The notes under the pieces are model-generated. The model ran no database searches, was not told where the DNA came from, and worked only from the letters and a program-made list of their open reading frames with translations. A stretch of DNA of 64,000 nucleotides, taken from contig JAEWYT010000089.1 of NCBI GenBank assembly GCA_023458595.1, positions 3,564 through 67,563 of the forward strand, given 5' to 3'. This document shows, piece by piece, positions 19,695 through 27,427 of this stretch; positions within the stretch are counted from its first letter, which is position 1, and every line of letters begins with the position of its first letter. The stretch is from Pseudomonadota bacterium. Its GTDB lineage: Bacteria; Pseudomonadota; Alphaproteobacteria; Rhizobiales; Tepidamorphaceae. The position numbers and the translations under genes were made by a program.

Positions 19695-20843
19695 TCAGTC
19701 CTCGTCGTCGCGAACGTCGGCGTCGCGGTCGGTCACGTACATGGGCATCAGAACGCGGAACACGGTCCGGCGCGGCTGCGACTGGCACTCGATGACGCCG
19801 CCGTGGTCACCGACGATCTTGGCGACCAGCGCGAGCCCCAGGCCCGAACCGGACATCTTGGTCGTCACGAAGGGATCGAACAGATGCGGCAGGAGGTCCT
19901 CGGCGACGCCCGGCCCGTTGTCGCGCACGCAGAACTCCAGCGGCAGGCTGACGCGCTCGGAATTGCCGGGCACGGACAGGCGCACCCCCGGCCGGAACGA
20001 CGTCGACAACACGATCTCGCCGTCGGTCGCGCTCGGCCCGATGGCTTCCGCGGCGTTCTTCACGAGATTGAGGAACACCTGGACGAGCTGGTCGCGGTTG
20101 CCGAGCACCGGCGGCAGCGAGGGATCGTATTCCTCGACGAAGCGGATGTGCTTGGCGAAGCCGTTCGCGGCGATCTGCTTCACCCGGTCGAGGACGACGT
20201 GGATGTTGACGGGATCGCGCTCCACCGGTCGCTGGTCGGAGAACACCTCCATGCGGTCGACGAGCTTGACGATCCGGTCGGTCTCCTCGCGGATCAGCCG
20301 GGCGAGCGCCCGGTCCCCCTCCTCCACGGTCGACTCCAGCAGCTGCGCGGCGCCGCGGATGCCCGACAGCGGGTTCTTGATCTCGTGCGCGAGCATGCTG
20401 GCGAGCCCCGTGACGCTGCGCGCGGCCGCGCGATGCGTGAACTGGCGGTCGAACTGCTCGGCGATGGTGCGCTCGTGGATCATCACCACGATCGAGTCGC
20501 GCTCCTCGGCGATCGGCGCGACGTAGATGTCGACGAGGCGCTCGCCGCCGGTGCGCGGCGTGCCGATCGCGACGCGGTACTCGCTGACCGACGCGTCTCG
20601 CTCGCGCGCCTGCGCGAGCAGATTGATCAGCGGGCTGTCATGCGGCACCAGGTCGGTGATCGAATAGCGCTTCAGCACCGACAGGCTCGCCTGGAAGAAG
20701 GATTCGGCGGCCGCGTTCGCCGAGACGATGGCGTTGTCGCCGGCGACCACGATCACCGGGTGCGGCAGGGCGTTGAACACGGTGTCGGAGGCGGGCGAAC
20801 GGGCGCCGCGCGGGGAAACCTTGTCGAGCAGGGCACTCATCAT
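19695..20843 (-). CDS. ntrB: Nitrogen regulation sensor histidine kinase NtrB
   Basis: The 382-residue cytoplasmic kinase/phosphatase controls NtrC and is itself governed by PII proteins. A PAS domain covers about residues 18-130, the phospho-acceptor is His153 in AHEIKNPLSGI, and the ATPase domain has N, G1 and G2 boxes (NLVKNAAEA, DNGPGV, GSGLGLAL). Its ATG overlaps the dusB stop (TGATGATG on the coding strand), with a second in-frame ATG directly after, so translation is coupled to dusB. Confidence 0.96.
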   Translation of the reverse strand: MMSALLDKVSPRGARSPASDTVFNALPHPVIVVAGDNAIVSANAAAESFFQASLSVLKRYSITDLVPHDSPLINLLAQARERDASVSEYRVAIGTPRTGGERLVDIYVAPIAEERDSIVVMIHERTIAEQFDRQFTHRAAARSVTGLASMLAHEIKNPLSGIRGAAQLLESTVEEGDRALARLIREETDRIVKLVDRMEVFSDQRPVERDPVNIHVVLDRVKQIAANGFAKHIRFVEEYDPSLPPVLGNRDQLVQVFLNLVKNAAEAIGPSATDGEIVLSTSFRPGVRLSVPGNSERVSLPLEFCVRDNGPGVAEDLLPHLFDPFVTTKMSGSGLGLALVAKIVGDHGGVIECQSQPRRTVFRVLMPMYVTDRDADVRDDED

Positions 20844-21877
20844 CACGCTGCGAACTCCAACTGGCCGGCCTCGAACGCCGCCGGGATCGACGACGCGACT
20901 TTGGCGGGATCGTCTTCGGTGAGCAGGGTGCCGCGCCAGCCGGCGCGCGCGTTCTCCCCGCGGGAGGCTTCCAGGTACCAGCCGAGATGCTTGCGGGCGA
21001 CACGCACGCCGAGCGAGGTCCCGTAGTGGCTCAGCATCCCCTCGTAGTGCTCGAGAACGATGCCGGCGACGTCGTCCGGCGCGGCTTCGAGCGAGTCGGC
21101 ATCGGCGTCGAGGGCGCGGGCGATCGCCCCGACCTGCCACGGCCGCCCGCAGGCGCCGCGCCCGATCATGACCGCGTCCGCCCCCGAAAGCGCCAGCGCC
21201 CGGCGCGCGCCCTCGAGATCGGTGATGTCGCCGTTGACGACGACCGGGACATTTGCCGCGTCGACGACCGCGCGGACGGCGGGCCAGTCGACCGGCCCCT
21301 TGTAGAAATCGCACCGCGTGCGGGCGTGCACGGCGATCATCGAGACGCCGAGATCCTGCGCCCGGCTGGCGAGTTCCGGCGCGTTCAGCGAATTGCGATC
21401 CCAGCCGAGACGCATCTTCAGCGTCACCGGCACCTCGACCGCCCCGACCGTCGCCTCGATCAGCCGGCAGGCGGAATCGAGGTCGCGCATCAGCGCCGAG
21501 CCGGACCACCGGTTCGCCACGCGCCGCGACGGGCAGCCCATGTTGATGTCGACGATGTCGGCGCCCGAGCCGACCGCGATCCGGGCGCCCTCCGCCATCC
21601 ATTTGGCCTCGCAGCCGGCAAGCTGTATGACGTTCGGCGAAACGCCCTCGCCTTCCAGGCGGCCGACGGCCTCGGGCTTGCGCTGGACCAGTTCCTCGCT
21701 CGCCACCATTTCCGAGACGACGAGGCTCGCGCCGAAGCGGTGCGCGAGCCGGCGGAACGGCGCGTCGGTGATCCCCGACATCGGCGCGAGCACCGCCCGC
21801 CCGGCGAGCCGTATCCCGCCGATCGAGAGATCGATCGGCGGCGCATCACCCCTGCCCATTTCGTGTGCGTTTTTCAT
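20843..21877 (-). CDS. dusB: tRNA-dihydrouridine synthase (NifR3 family)
   Basis: The 344-residue flavoenzyme reduces specific uridines in tRNA to dihydrouridine. The FMN-binding TIM barrel opens with LAPMSGITDAPFRRLA near residues 31-46, the catalytic cysteine lies in NMGCPSRRV near residue 113, and a K-M-R-L-G-W segment and GDITD follow. The gene was historically called nifR3 because it precedes ntrBC in many alphaproteobacteria, as here. ATG 21877 and an in-frame ATG at 21859 are both possible. It is the first gene of the ntr operon. Confidence 0.95.
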   Translation of the reverse strand: MKNAHEMGRGDAPPIDLSIGGIRLAGRAVLAPMSGITDAPFRRLAHRFGASLVVSEMVASEELVQRKPEAVGRLEGEGVSPNVIQLAGCEAKWMAEGARIAVGSGADIVDINMGCPSRRVANRWSGSALMRDLDSACRLIEATVGAVEVPVTLKMRLGWDRNSLNAPELASRAQDLGVSMIAVHARTRCDFYKGPVDWPAVRAVVDAANVPVVVNGDITDLEGARRALALSGADAVMIGRGACGRPWQVGAIARALDADADSLEAAPDDVAGIVLEHYEGMLSHYGTSLGVRVARKHLGWYLEASRGENARAGWRGTLLTEDDPAKVASSIPAAFEAGQLEFAA

Positions 21878-21886
21878 GTTGCCCGC

Positions 21887-21914
21887 ATTTTAGCCAGATC
21901 GGTTTGCAGCGCAA
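21887..21914 (-). promoter_or_regulatory. Candidate promoter of dusB-ntr operon
   Basis: On the minus strand TTGCGC and TAAAAT are separated by 16 bases, and the -10-like box lies about 10 bases before the dusB ATG. The leader would be very short. The match is moderate and the assignment rests on position and spacing only. Confidence 0.35.
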
Positions 21915-21938
21915 CAAGAAGGTTTTGGCCGCCAACGA

Positions 21939-21951
21939 CGTGTTAAACACG
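21939..21951. promoter_or_regulatory. 13-base palindrome in dusB/ispDF divergent region
   Basis: CGTGTTAAACACG is a perfect palindrome around a central A, lying between the divergent dusB and ispDF starts. It could be an operator for either direction. No known regulator is assigned. Confidence 0.3.
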
Positions 21952-22006
21952 GTTGAAAAGTGGATTTTATCGGGCAGCGGCGTCTGGATGGCGCTATCGG
22001 AAGGCG

Positions 22007-23188
22007 ATGAAGACAATTGGCGTGATCGTGGCCGGCGGATCGGGCAGCAGGGCAGCGGGCGGGCAGGAGACGGAGCCCAAGCAGTTCCGCCTGCTCGGCG
22101 GGCGCAGCGTGATCGAGCGGGCGGTCGGGCCGTTTCTCGGTCATCCCCGCGTCGACGCCGTCGTGGTGGTCATCCGTCCGGGTTGGGAAGGCCGCTTCGC
22201 GGACGCCCTCGGCGACCGCGAAGGCCTCCTGCCGCCGGTCGCCGGCGGGAATACGCGCCAGGCGTCGGTGCGCGCCGGGCTCGAAGCGCTCGTCGAGCTG
22301 AAGCCGGAGCGCGTGCTGATCCACGATGCGGCCCGCCCCTTCGTCTCGCCGGACGTGATCGGCCGGGTGCTCGACGCCCTCGACGCCGCTCCGGGGGCGA
22401 TCCCCGCCCTGCCCGTCTCCGACACGCTGAAGCGGGCGGGCGACGGCGGCGCGATCGCCGGTACCGTCGACCGGCGCGGCCTGTTCGCCGCCCAGACGCC
22501 GCAGGGCTTCGCCTACGCGGCTATCCTCGGCGCACATCGTCGGGCGGCGACGGTCGATATCGAATTCACCGACGACGCCTCGATCGCCGAATGGGCCGGC
22601 ATTCCGGTCGCCCTCGTCCCGGGTGATCAGGCCAACCGCAAGATGACGACACCGGAGGATTTCGACATGGCCGAAGCGCTGATCGGCGGTGCCCGGGAGA
22701 CCCGCGTCGGAACCGGTTTCGACGTCCACCGGTTCACCGACGGCCGTTTCGTCACCCTTTGCGGCATCGAGGTCGCGCACACGCACGGCCTGCTCGGCCA
22801 CTCCGACGCCGATGTCGGCCTGCACGCGCTGACGGACGCCATCCTCGGCGCGATCGGCGACGGCGACATCGGCAGCCATTTCCCGCCGAGCGATCCGCAA
22901 TGGAAGGCGGCCGCATCCGACATCTTCCTGCGCCATGCCGCCGGCCTCGTCGCCAGGCGCGGCGGATCGGTCGTCAACGCCGACGTGACCCTCGTCTGCG
23001 AAGTCCCGAAGATCGGACCGCATCGCGACGCCATGCGCGCGCGCATCGCCGAGATCCTCGGCATCGCGGTGGAGCGCGTCGGCGTCAAGGCGACAACGAG
23101 CGAGGGCCTCGGCTTCGCCGGCCGCCGCGAAGGCATCGCCGCCCAGGCGGTGGCGACCGTCGCCCTGCCCCGCGGAGAGTGGAGATGA
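22007..23188 (+). CDS. ispDF: Bifunctional IspD/IspF isoprenoid enzyme
   Basis: The 393-residue fusion catalyses two non-consecutive steps of the MEP pathway. The N-terminal IspD half (about residues 1-230) is 4-diphosphocytidyl-2C-methyl-D-erythritol synthase, with VAGGSGSRA near the start and the E-P-K-Q-F segment around residue 24. The C-terminal IspF half is MEcPP synthase, with GTGFDVHRF near 239 and GHSDADVGLHAL near residues 263-274 supplying the zinc ligands. The fusion is typical of alphaproteobacteria. ATG 22007 gives MKTIGVIVAGG. The stop overlaps the next gene (ATGA). Confidence 0.96.
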   Translation: MKTIGVIVAGGSGSRAAGGQETEPKQFRLLGGRSVIERAVGPFLGHPRVDAVVVVIRPGWEGRFADALGDREGLLPPVAGGNTRQASVRAGLEALVELKPERVLIHDAARPFVSPDVIGRVLDALDAAPGAIPALPVSDTLKRAGDGGAIAGTVDRRGLFAAQTPQGFAYAAILGAHRRAATVDIEFTDDASIAEWAGIPVALVPGDQANRKMTTPEDFDMAEALIGGARETRVGTGFDVHRFTDGRFVTLCGIEVAHTHGLLGHSDADVGLHALTDAILGAIGDGDIGSHFPPSDPQWKAAASDIFLRHAAGLVARRGGSVVNADVTLVCEVPKIGPHRDAMRARIAEILGIAVERVGVKATTSEGLGFAGRREGIAAQAVATVALPRGEWR

Positions 23189-23694
23189 CGACGCCAGAGG
23201 AACTCGACGCACGCGCCGCCGCACTGCTCGAAGGCCTGCGGCGGAAGGGACTGACCGTCGCCACGGCGGAGTCCTGCACCGGCGGCCTCGTCGCCGGCTT
23301 CCTGACCGATATAGCCGGCTCCTCCGACGTCTTCGAGCGCGGCTTCGTCACCTACTCGAACGAGGCGAAGCACGAGGCGATCGGCGTTCCGGCGGAGACG
23401 ATCGCAAGACACGGCGCGGTAAGCGAGCCCGTCGCCCGCGCCATGGCCGAAGGCGCGATCCGCTTTTCGCGCGCGAACATCGCCGTGGCGATCACCGGTG
23501 TCGCCGGCCCGGGCGGCGGATCGGCGGAGAAGCCCGTCGGCCTCGTCCATTTCGCCGCGGCCCGGCGCGGGGGAACGACGATTCACAAGGAGCGCCGCTT
23601 CGGCGATATCGGCCGCCGCCAGGTGCGGCTGGAGAGCGTGGCGCAGGCCCTCGAACTGCTTGCGGACGTCGCAGCCGAGGCACCGCGCGGCTAG
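23185..23694 (+). CDS. pncC: CinA C-terminal domain protein, nicotinamide-nucleotide amidase
   Basis: The 169-residue protein corresponds to the stand-alone CinA C-terminal domain (PncC, YgaD-like), which deamidates NMN to NaMN in pyridine-nucleotide salvage. It shows the catalytic-serine motif TAESCTGGL near residues 29-37, the FVTYSNEAK segment and GVAGPGGGSAEKPVG near residues 107-121. The full CinA N-terminal domain is absent. Its ATG overlaps the ispDF stop by 4 bases and it has GGAG upstream. Its stop shares a CTAG with the stop of the convergent ratA-like gene. Confidence 0.92.
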   Translation: MTTPEELDARAAALLEGLRRKGLTVATAESCTGGLVAGFLTDIAGSSDVFERGFVTYSNEAKHEAIGVPAETIARHGAVSEPVARAMAEGAIRFSRANIAVAITGVAGPGGGSAEKPVGLVHFAAARRGGTTIHKERRFGDIGRRQVRLESVAQALELLADVAAEAPRG

Positions 23695-24155
23695 ACCGTG
23701 CCTTCGCCCTTGCCGTAGACCACGTCCGCCCTCTTCTCGAAGGCCTCGGCGAAGCGGGAGAAGGCGGCGTCGAACATCGCCCCCATCAGCATCTGCAGGG
23801 TGCGGCTGCGGAACTCGTACTCCAGGTAGAAGTCGATCTCCGAGCGGCCCGCCCCTAACGGATTGAAACGCCAGCGGTTTTCCAGGTGCCTGAAGGGTCC
23901 GCTGAGATACTCGACGAGGATCTCGCGGTTCTCGCGGTCGAGCGTCACCCGGCTCGTGAAGGTCTCGCGGAACATCTTGTAGGCCGCCGTCATGTCGGCG
24001 ACGAGCACCTCGCTTCCGTCCTTGGCCGTGCGGCTGCGCACCTTCAGGGCCTCGCACAGCGGCACGAATTCGGGATAGCGCTCGACATCGGCGACCAGCG
24101 CGAACATGTCCTCCGCGCTGTGGGCGACGGTCCGGCGGGTCTCGAACTTGCGCAT
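23691..24155 (-). CDS. RatA/Coq10-type START-domain protein
   Basis: The 154-residue protein belongs to the polyketide cyclase/START superfamily branch that includes RatA and mitochondrial Coq10. The N-terminal MRKFETRRTVAHSAEDMF, the DVERYPEFVPLC segment near residues 27-38 and the late FRSRTLQMLMGAMF helix are diagnostic. Coq10 binds ubiquinone and aids respiratory electron transfer; the toxin role reported for E. coli RatA is not necessarily shared. It starts 11 bases downstream of lipA, the usual alphaproteobacterial pairing. It overlaps pncC by 4 bases tail-to-tail. Confidence 0.9.
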   Translation of the reverse strand: MRKFETRRTVAHSAEDMFALVADVERYPEFVPLCEALKVRSRTAKDGSEVLVADMTAAYKMFRETFTSRVTLDRENREILVEYLSGPFRHLENRWRFNPLGAGRSEIDFYLEYEFRSRTLQMLMGAMFDAAFSRFAEAFEKRADVVYGKGEGTV

Positions 24156-24166
24156 CCGGCGACCGG

Positions 24167-25129
24167 TCAGGCCCCCGCCTGCGCGCGGCGGGCGGCGCGC
24201 AGCCTTTCGAAGTCCTCGCCGGCATGGTGGCTCGACCGCGTCAGCGGGCTCGATGCGACCAGAAGGAAGCCCTTGGAGCGGCCGATGGTCTCGAACGCCT
24301 TGAACTCGTCGGGCGCGACGAAGCGGACGACGGGATGATGCTTGCGGGTCGGCTGCAGGTACTGACCGATCGTCAGGAAGTCGACGTCGGCGCTCCTGAG
24401 ATCGTCCATCAGCTGCAGGACCTCGTTCCGCTCCTCGCCGAGCCCCACCATGATGCCCGACTTGGTGAACATCGCCGGATCGAGCTCCTTCACGCGCTGA
24501 AGGAGGCGGATCGAATGGAAATAGCGGGCGCCGGGGCGCACCGTCAGGTAGTTCGACGGCACCGTCTCGAGATTGTGGTTGAACACGTCGGGCCGCGCCT
24601 CGACGACGGTTTCGAGCGCCCCCTCCTTGCGCAGGAAATCGGGCGTCAGCACCTCGATCGTGGTGCCCGGCGCGCGCTCGCGGATCGCCAGGATCGTGTC
24701 GGCGATGTGCTTCGCCCCGCCGTCGTCGAGATCGTCCCGGTCGACCGAGGTCACGACGACGTGGGTCAGGCCGAGCGTTGCCGTCGCCTCGGCGACCTTC
24801 GACGGCTCGGCCGGATCGAGCGGCCCGGGCAGACCGGTGCGCACGTTGCAGAAGGCGCAGGCGCGCGTGCAGGTATCGCCCATGATCATGAAGGTCGCGT
24901 GCTTCTTCGACCAGCACTCGCCGATGTTCGGACAGCCGGCCTCCTCGCACACGGTCACCAGCCCGTTCTCGCGGACGATGCCGGCCGTCTCCCTGTAGAC
25001 CGGGGAAACCGGCGCCTTGACCCGGATCCAGGCCGGTTTGCGCTGGACCGGATTGTCCGGCCGCGCGGCCTTTTCGGGGTGGCGGGGGCGTTCCTTCCCG
25101 CCCGAGACGGTATCGAGGATCGTGACCAT
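24167..25129 (-). CDS. lipA: Lipoyl synthase
   Basis: The 320-residue radical-SAM enzyme inserts two sulfurs into octanoylated lipoyl domains. The auxiliary [4Fe-4S] cluster ligands appear as CEEAGCPNIGEC near residues 61-72, the radical-SAM motif as CTRACAFC near residues 87-94, and the C-terminal RSS motif, whose serine binds the auxiliary cluster, is RSSHHAG. It supplies lipoate for the PDH proteins encoded by the nearby genes at 27428-30574. ratA follows directly. Confidence 0.97.
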   Translation of the reverse strand: MVTILDTVSGGKERPRHPEKAARPDNPVQRKPAWIRVKAPVSPVYRETAGIVRENGLVTVCEEAGCPNIGECWSKKHATFMIMGDTCTRACAFCNVRTGLPGPLDPAEPSKVAEATATLGLTHVVVTSVDRDDLDDGGAKHIADTILAIRERAPGTTIEVLTPDFLRKEGALETVVEARPDVFNHNLETVPSNYLTVRPGARYFHSIRLLQRVKELDPAMFTKSGIMVGLGEERNEVLQLMDDLRSADVDFLTIGQYLQPTRKHHPVVRFVAPDEFKAFETIGRSKGFLLVASSPLTRSSHHAGEDFERLRAARRAQAGA

Positions 25130-25222
25130 GGCGTTCGGCTTCGCTCAAACGGTACCCGCCGTCAAGGCGGCGACCTGCTTCACCCTGGAAAGATAGACGT
25201 TTTGCCGCGCCGTTCCACGTCT

Positions 25223-25244
25223 CGCCGGCCCGGGCGGGCCGGCG
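25223..25244. other. Strong GC hairpin downstream of glsB-like gene
   Basis: CGCCGGCCCG and CGGGCCGGCG form a perfect 10-base inverted repeat around GG, located between the glsB-like stop and the lipA start. No U-tract follows on the minus strand, so this is at most a rho-assisted pause or an mRNA-stabilising hairpin. Confidence 0.4.
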
Positions 25245-25271
25245 CGGCAGAGGCCGGCGCCGGATGGTCCG

Positions 25272-25526
25272 TCAAGCCAGTATCCGGGCCACCAGCACGA
25301 CGACGATCGCGCCCGCCGCGGCGATGATCACCTGTTCGACGAAGGCGTTGCCGATCTTCAGCTTGATGCCGAACTGCTGGGCCAGGAACCCGCCGACCAG
25401 CGACCCGGCGAGGCCGGTCAGGACGTAGCGGATCAGCCCGCCGCCGCCGACGATGAAGCTCGCCAGCCACCCGGCGATAAGACCGATGACGATCCAAATG
25501 AGTATCGATTTGGTTTGGTCGCTCAT
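25272..25526 (-). CDS. GlsB/YeaQ/YmgE-family stress membrane protein
   Basis: The 84-residue protein has three hydrophobic segments at about residues 8-27, 30-48 and 63-84, glycine-rich between them, with the IAGWLAS and GLAGSLVGGFLAQQFG motifs of the transglycosylase-associated (YeaQ/YmgE) family. These small inner-membrane proteins are often stress-induced; their biochemical role is unknown. It lies between lpdA (20 bases upstream) and lipA on the same strand and may be cotranscribed with lpdA. Confidence 0.9.
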   Translation of the reverse strand: MSDQTKSILIWIVIGLIAGWLASFIVGGGGLIRYVLTGLAGSLVGGFLAQQFGIKLKIGNAFVEQVIIAAAGAIVVVLVARILA

Positions 25527-25546
25527 GGTTCCTCCTGTCGGTTCCC

Positions 25547-26965
25547 TCAGACGTGGATCGCACGCCCGTAAGCCGCCAGCACGCTCTCGTGCATCATCTC
25601 GGAAAGCGTCGGGTGCGGGAAGACCGTGTGCATCAGCTCTTCCTCGGTCGTCTCCAGGTTCATGGCGATGACGAAGCCCTGGATCAGCTCGGTGACTTCC
25701 GCGCCGACCATGTGCGCCCCGAGAAGCTGTCCGGTCTTGGCGTCGAAGATCGTCTTCACGAGCCCGTCCGGCTCGCCGAGCGCGATCGCCTTGCCGTTGC
25801 CGATGAAGGGGAATTTGCCCACTTTCACCTCGCGGCCCGCGTCCTTCGCCTTCTTCTCGGTCAGTCCCACCGAGGCGACCTGCGGATTGCAGTAGGTGCA
25901 GCCGGGAATCATCAGCTTGTCGAGCGGGTGCGTCTTCAGGCCCGCGATGGTCTCGACGCAGACGACACCCTCGTGCTCGGCCTTGTGGGCGAGCATCGGC
26001 GGCCCGGCGACGTCGCCGATCGCATAGACGCCGGGCACGTTGGTGCGGCCGTAGCCGTCCGTGACGATGGTGCCGCGGTCCGTCTTCACGCCGAGCTTCT
26101 CCAGCCCGAGGTTCTCGATGTTGCCGACAACGCCGACCGCCGAGATCACCCGGTCGACCGTGATCGTCTCCACCTTGCCCTTCTCGTCCTCGATGGTGGC
26201 CGTCACCGAGTCCGGTTTCTTGTCGAGCTTCGTCACCTTGGCAGAGGTCAGGATCCTCATGCCCTGCTTCTCGAAGCGCTTGCGGGCGAGCGCGGCAATC
26301 TCCTCGTCCTCGACGGGGAGGATCTGCGGCAGCACCTCGACGACGGTGACGTCCGCTCCCATCGTCTTGAAGAAGCTCGCGAATTCGATGCCGATCGCGC
26401 CGGAGCCGACGACCAGAAGCGATTTCGGCATCTTCTCCGGCACCATCGCCTCGAAATAGGTCCACACGAGCTTCCTGTCGGGCTCGAGCCCCGGCAGCGC
26501 GCGCGGCCGCGCGCCGGTGGCGAGAATGATGTGCTTCGCCGAATAGTCGCCGCCCCCGAGCGCGCCCTTGATCGGATTGTCTGCCGCCTTCACCGAGACC
26601 TTGCCGCCGCCCGCGAGCGTCGCTGTGCCCCAGATCACATTGACCTTGTTCTTCTTCAGGAGGAACGCGACGCCGTTCGAGAGCTGCGCGGCGACCCCGC
26701 GGGAGCGCTTGACGACGGCGGAAGGATCGTAGGCGACGTTGCTCGCGGACAGGCCGTAATCCTTGGCGTGCTCCATGTAGTGGTAGATCTCGGCGGATCT
26801 GAGCAGCGCCTTCGTCGGGATGCAGCCCCAGTTGAGGCAGATGCCGCCGAGATACTTGTTCTCGACGACCGCCGTCCTGAAGCCGAGCTGCGCCGAACGG
26901 ATCGCTGTGACGTAGCCGCCGGGGCCGGACCCGATCACGATCACGTCGTAGTTCTTGTCAGACAT
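25547..26965 (-). CDS. lpdA: Dihydrolipoamide dehydrogenase (E3)
   Basis: The 472-residue FAD enzyme reoxidises dihydrolipoamide in the pyruvate dehydrogenase complex. The FAD motif GSGPGGYVTA is at residues 12-21, the redox disulfide is in CLNWGC near residues 43-48, the NAD motif is GSGAIGIEFAS near residues 187-197, and the C-terminal HPTLSEMM carries the catalytic His-Glu dyad. It has a strong ribosome-binding site (GGAGG). It completes the E1-E2-E3 set encoded upstream, separated from pdhC by a small secreted protein gene. Confidence 0.97.
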   Translation of the reverse strand: MSDKNYDVIVIGSGPGGYVTAIRSAQLGFRTAVVENKYLGGICLNWGCIPTKALLRSAEIYHYMEHAKDYGLSASNVAYDPSAVVKRSRGVAAQLSNGVAFLLKKNKVNVIWGTATLAGGGKVSVKAADNPIKGALGGGDYSAKHIILATGARPRALPGLEPDRKLVWTYFEAMVPEKMPKSLLVVGSGAIGIEFASFFKTMGADVTVVEVLPQILPVEDEEIAALARKRFEKQGMRILTSAKVTKLDKKPDSVTATIEDEKGKVETITVDRVISAVGVVGNIENLGLEKLGVKTDRGTIVTDGYGRTNVPGVYAIGDVAGPPMLAHKAEHEGVVCVETIAGLKTHPLDKLMIPGCTYCNPQVASVGLTEKKAKDAGREVKVGKFPFIGNGKAIALGEPDGLVKTIFDAKTGQLLGAHMVGAEVTELIQGFVIAMNLETTEEELMHTVFPHPTLSEMMHESVLAAYGRAIHV

Positions 26966-26979
26966 CGATTTCCTCCGGT

Positions 26980-26995
26980 CGGGCGCTCTCGCCCG
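26980..26995. other. Hairpin just upstream of the lpdA ribosome-binding site
   Basis: CGGGCG and CGCCCG arms enclose CTCT. On the minus strand the hairpin ends a few bases before the GGAGG of lpdA. It could end transcription from the upstream small gene or modulate lpdA translation. There is no U-tract. Confidence 0.35.
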
Positions 26996-27068
26996 CCTGT
27001 TCTAGAGTTCCAGTTCCGCCGATCCGGGCCGATGCGGCATCCCACGACCTCCCGTTCGCCGGCTGCGG

Positions 27069-27383
27069 TTACTTGCAGGCCATAGGGCTTATTTCCGCGA
27101 TCGCGTAGGTCGTCGGCCCGGCCATCCCGTCCTTCGGCGGGATCGCCGCGAGCGTCACGAACACGAGGCACTCGCCCCCGTGCACCACGAACACCCCGTC
27201 CGCGCGCCGCACGATGCGGTCGATGGGGCGCTCGCCGAGCGCGTCGAGGACCTGCGGGCTCAGGACCGCCTCGAACTGCTTGAGCCGGTCGTACTTCGGC
27301 GCGAGCGCGGCCTGGGCCACCGACAACGCCGCCGTCGCGGCGACCAGAGCCACCGCGAGGGTGCGCAGCGGACGGGCTATCAT
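27069..27383 (-). CDS. Small secreted protein of unknown function
   Basis: The 104-residue protein has a clear Sec signal peptide: basic MIARPLR, a hydrophobic core to about residue 24 and a likely AQA cleavage site near residues 24-26. The mature part is about 78 residues with two cysteines, one near residue 71 and one two residues from the C-terminus, which could form a disulfide in the periplasm. I recognise no family. It lies 44 bases downstream of pdhC and upstream of lpdA on the same strand, so it may be carried on the PDH transcript. Confidence 0.75.
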   Translation of the reverse strand: MIARPLRTLAVALVAATAALSVAQAALAPKYDRLKQFEAVLSPQVLDALGERPIDRIVRRADGVFVVHGGECLVFVTLAAIPPKDGMAGPTTYAIAEISPMACK

Positions 27384-27427
27384 CCTCGAGCCTCCTCTTG
27401 TGTGCCGGACGGCTGGACGGAGCGGCG

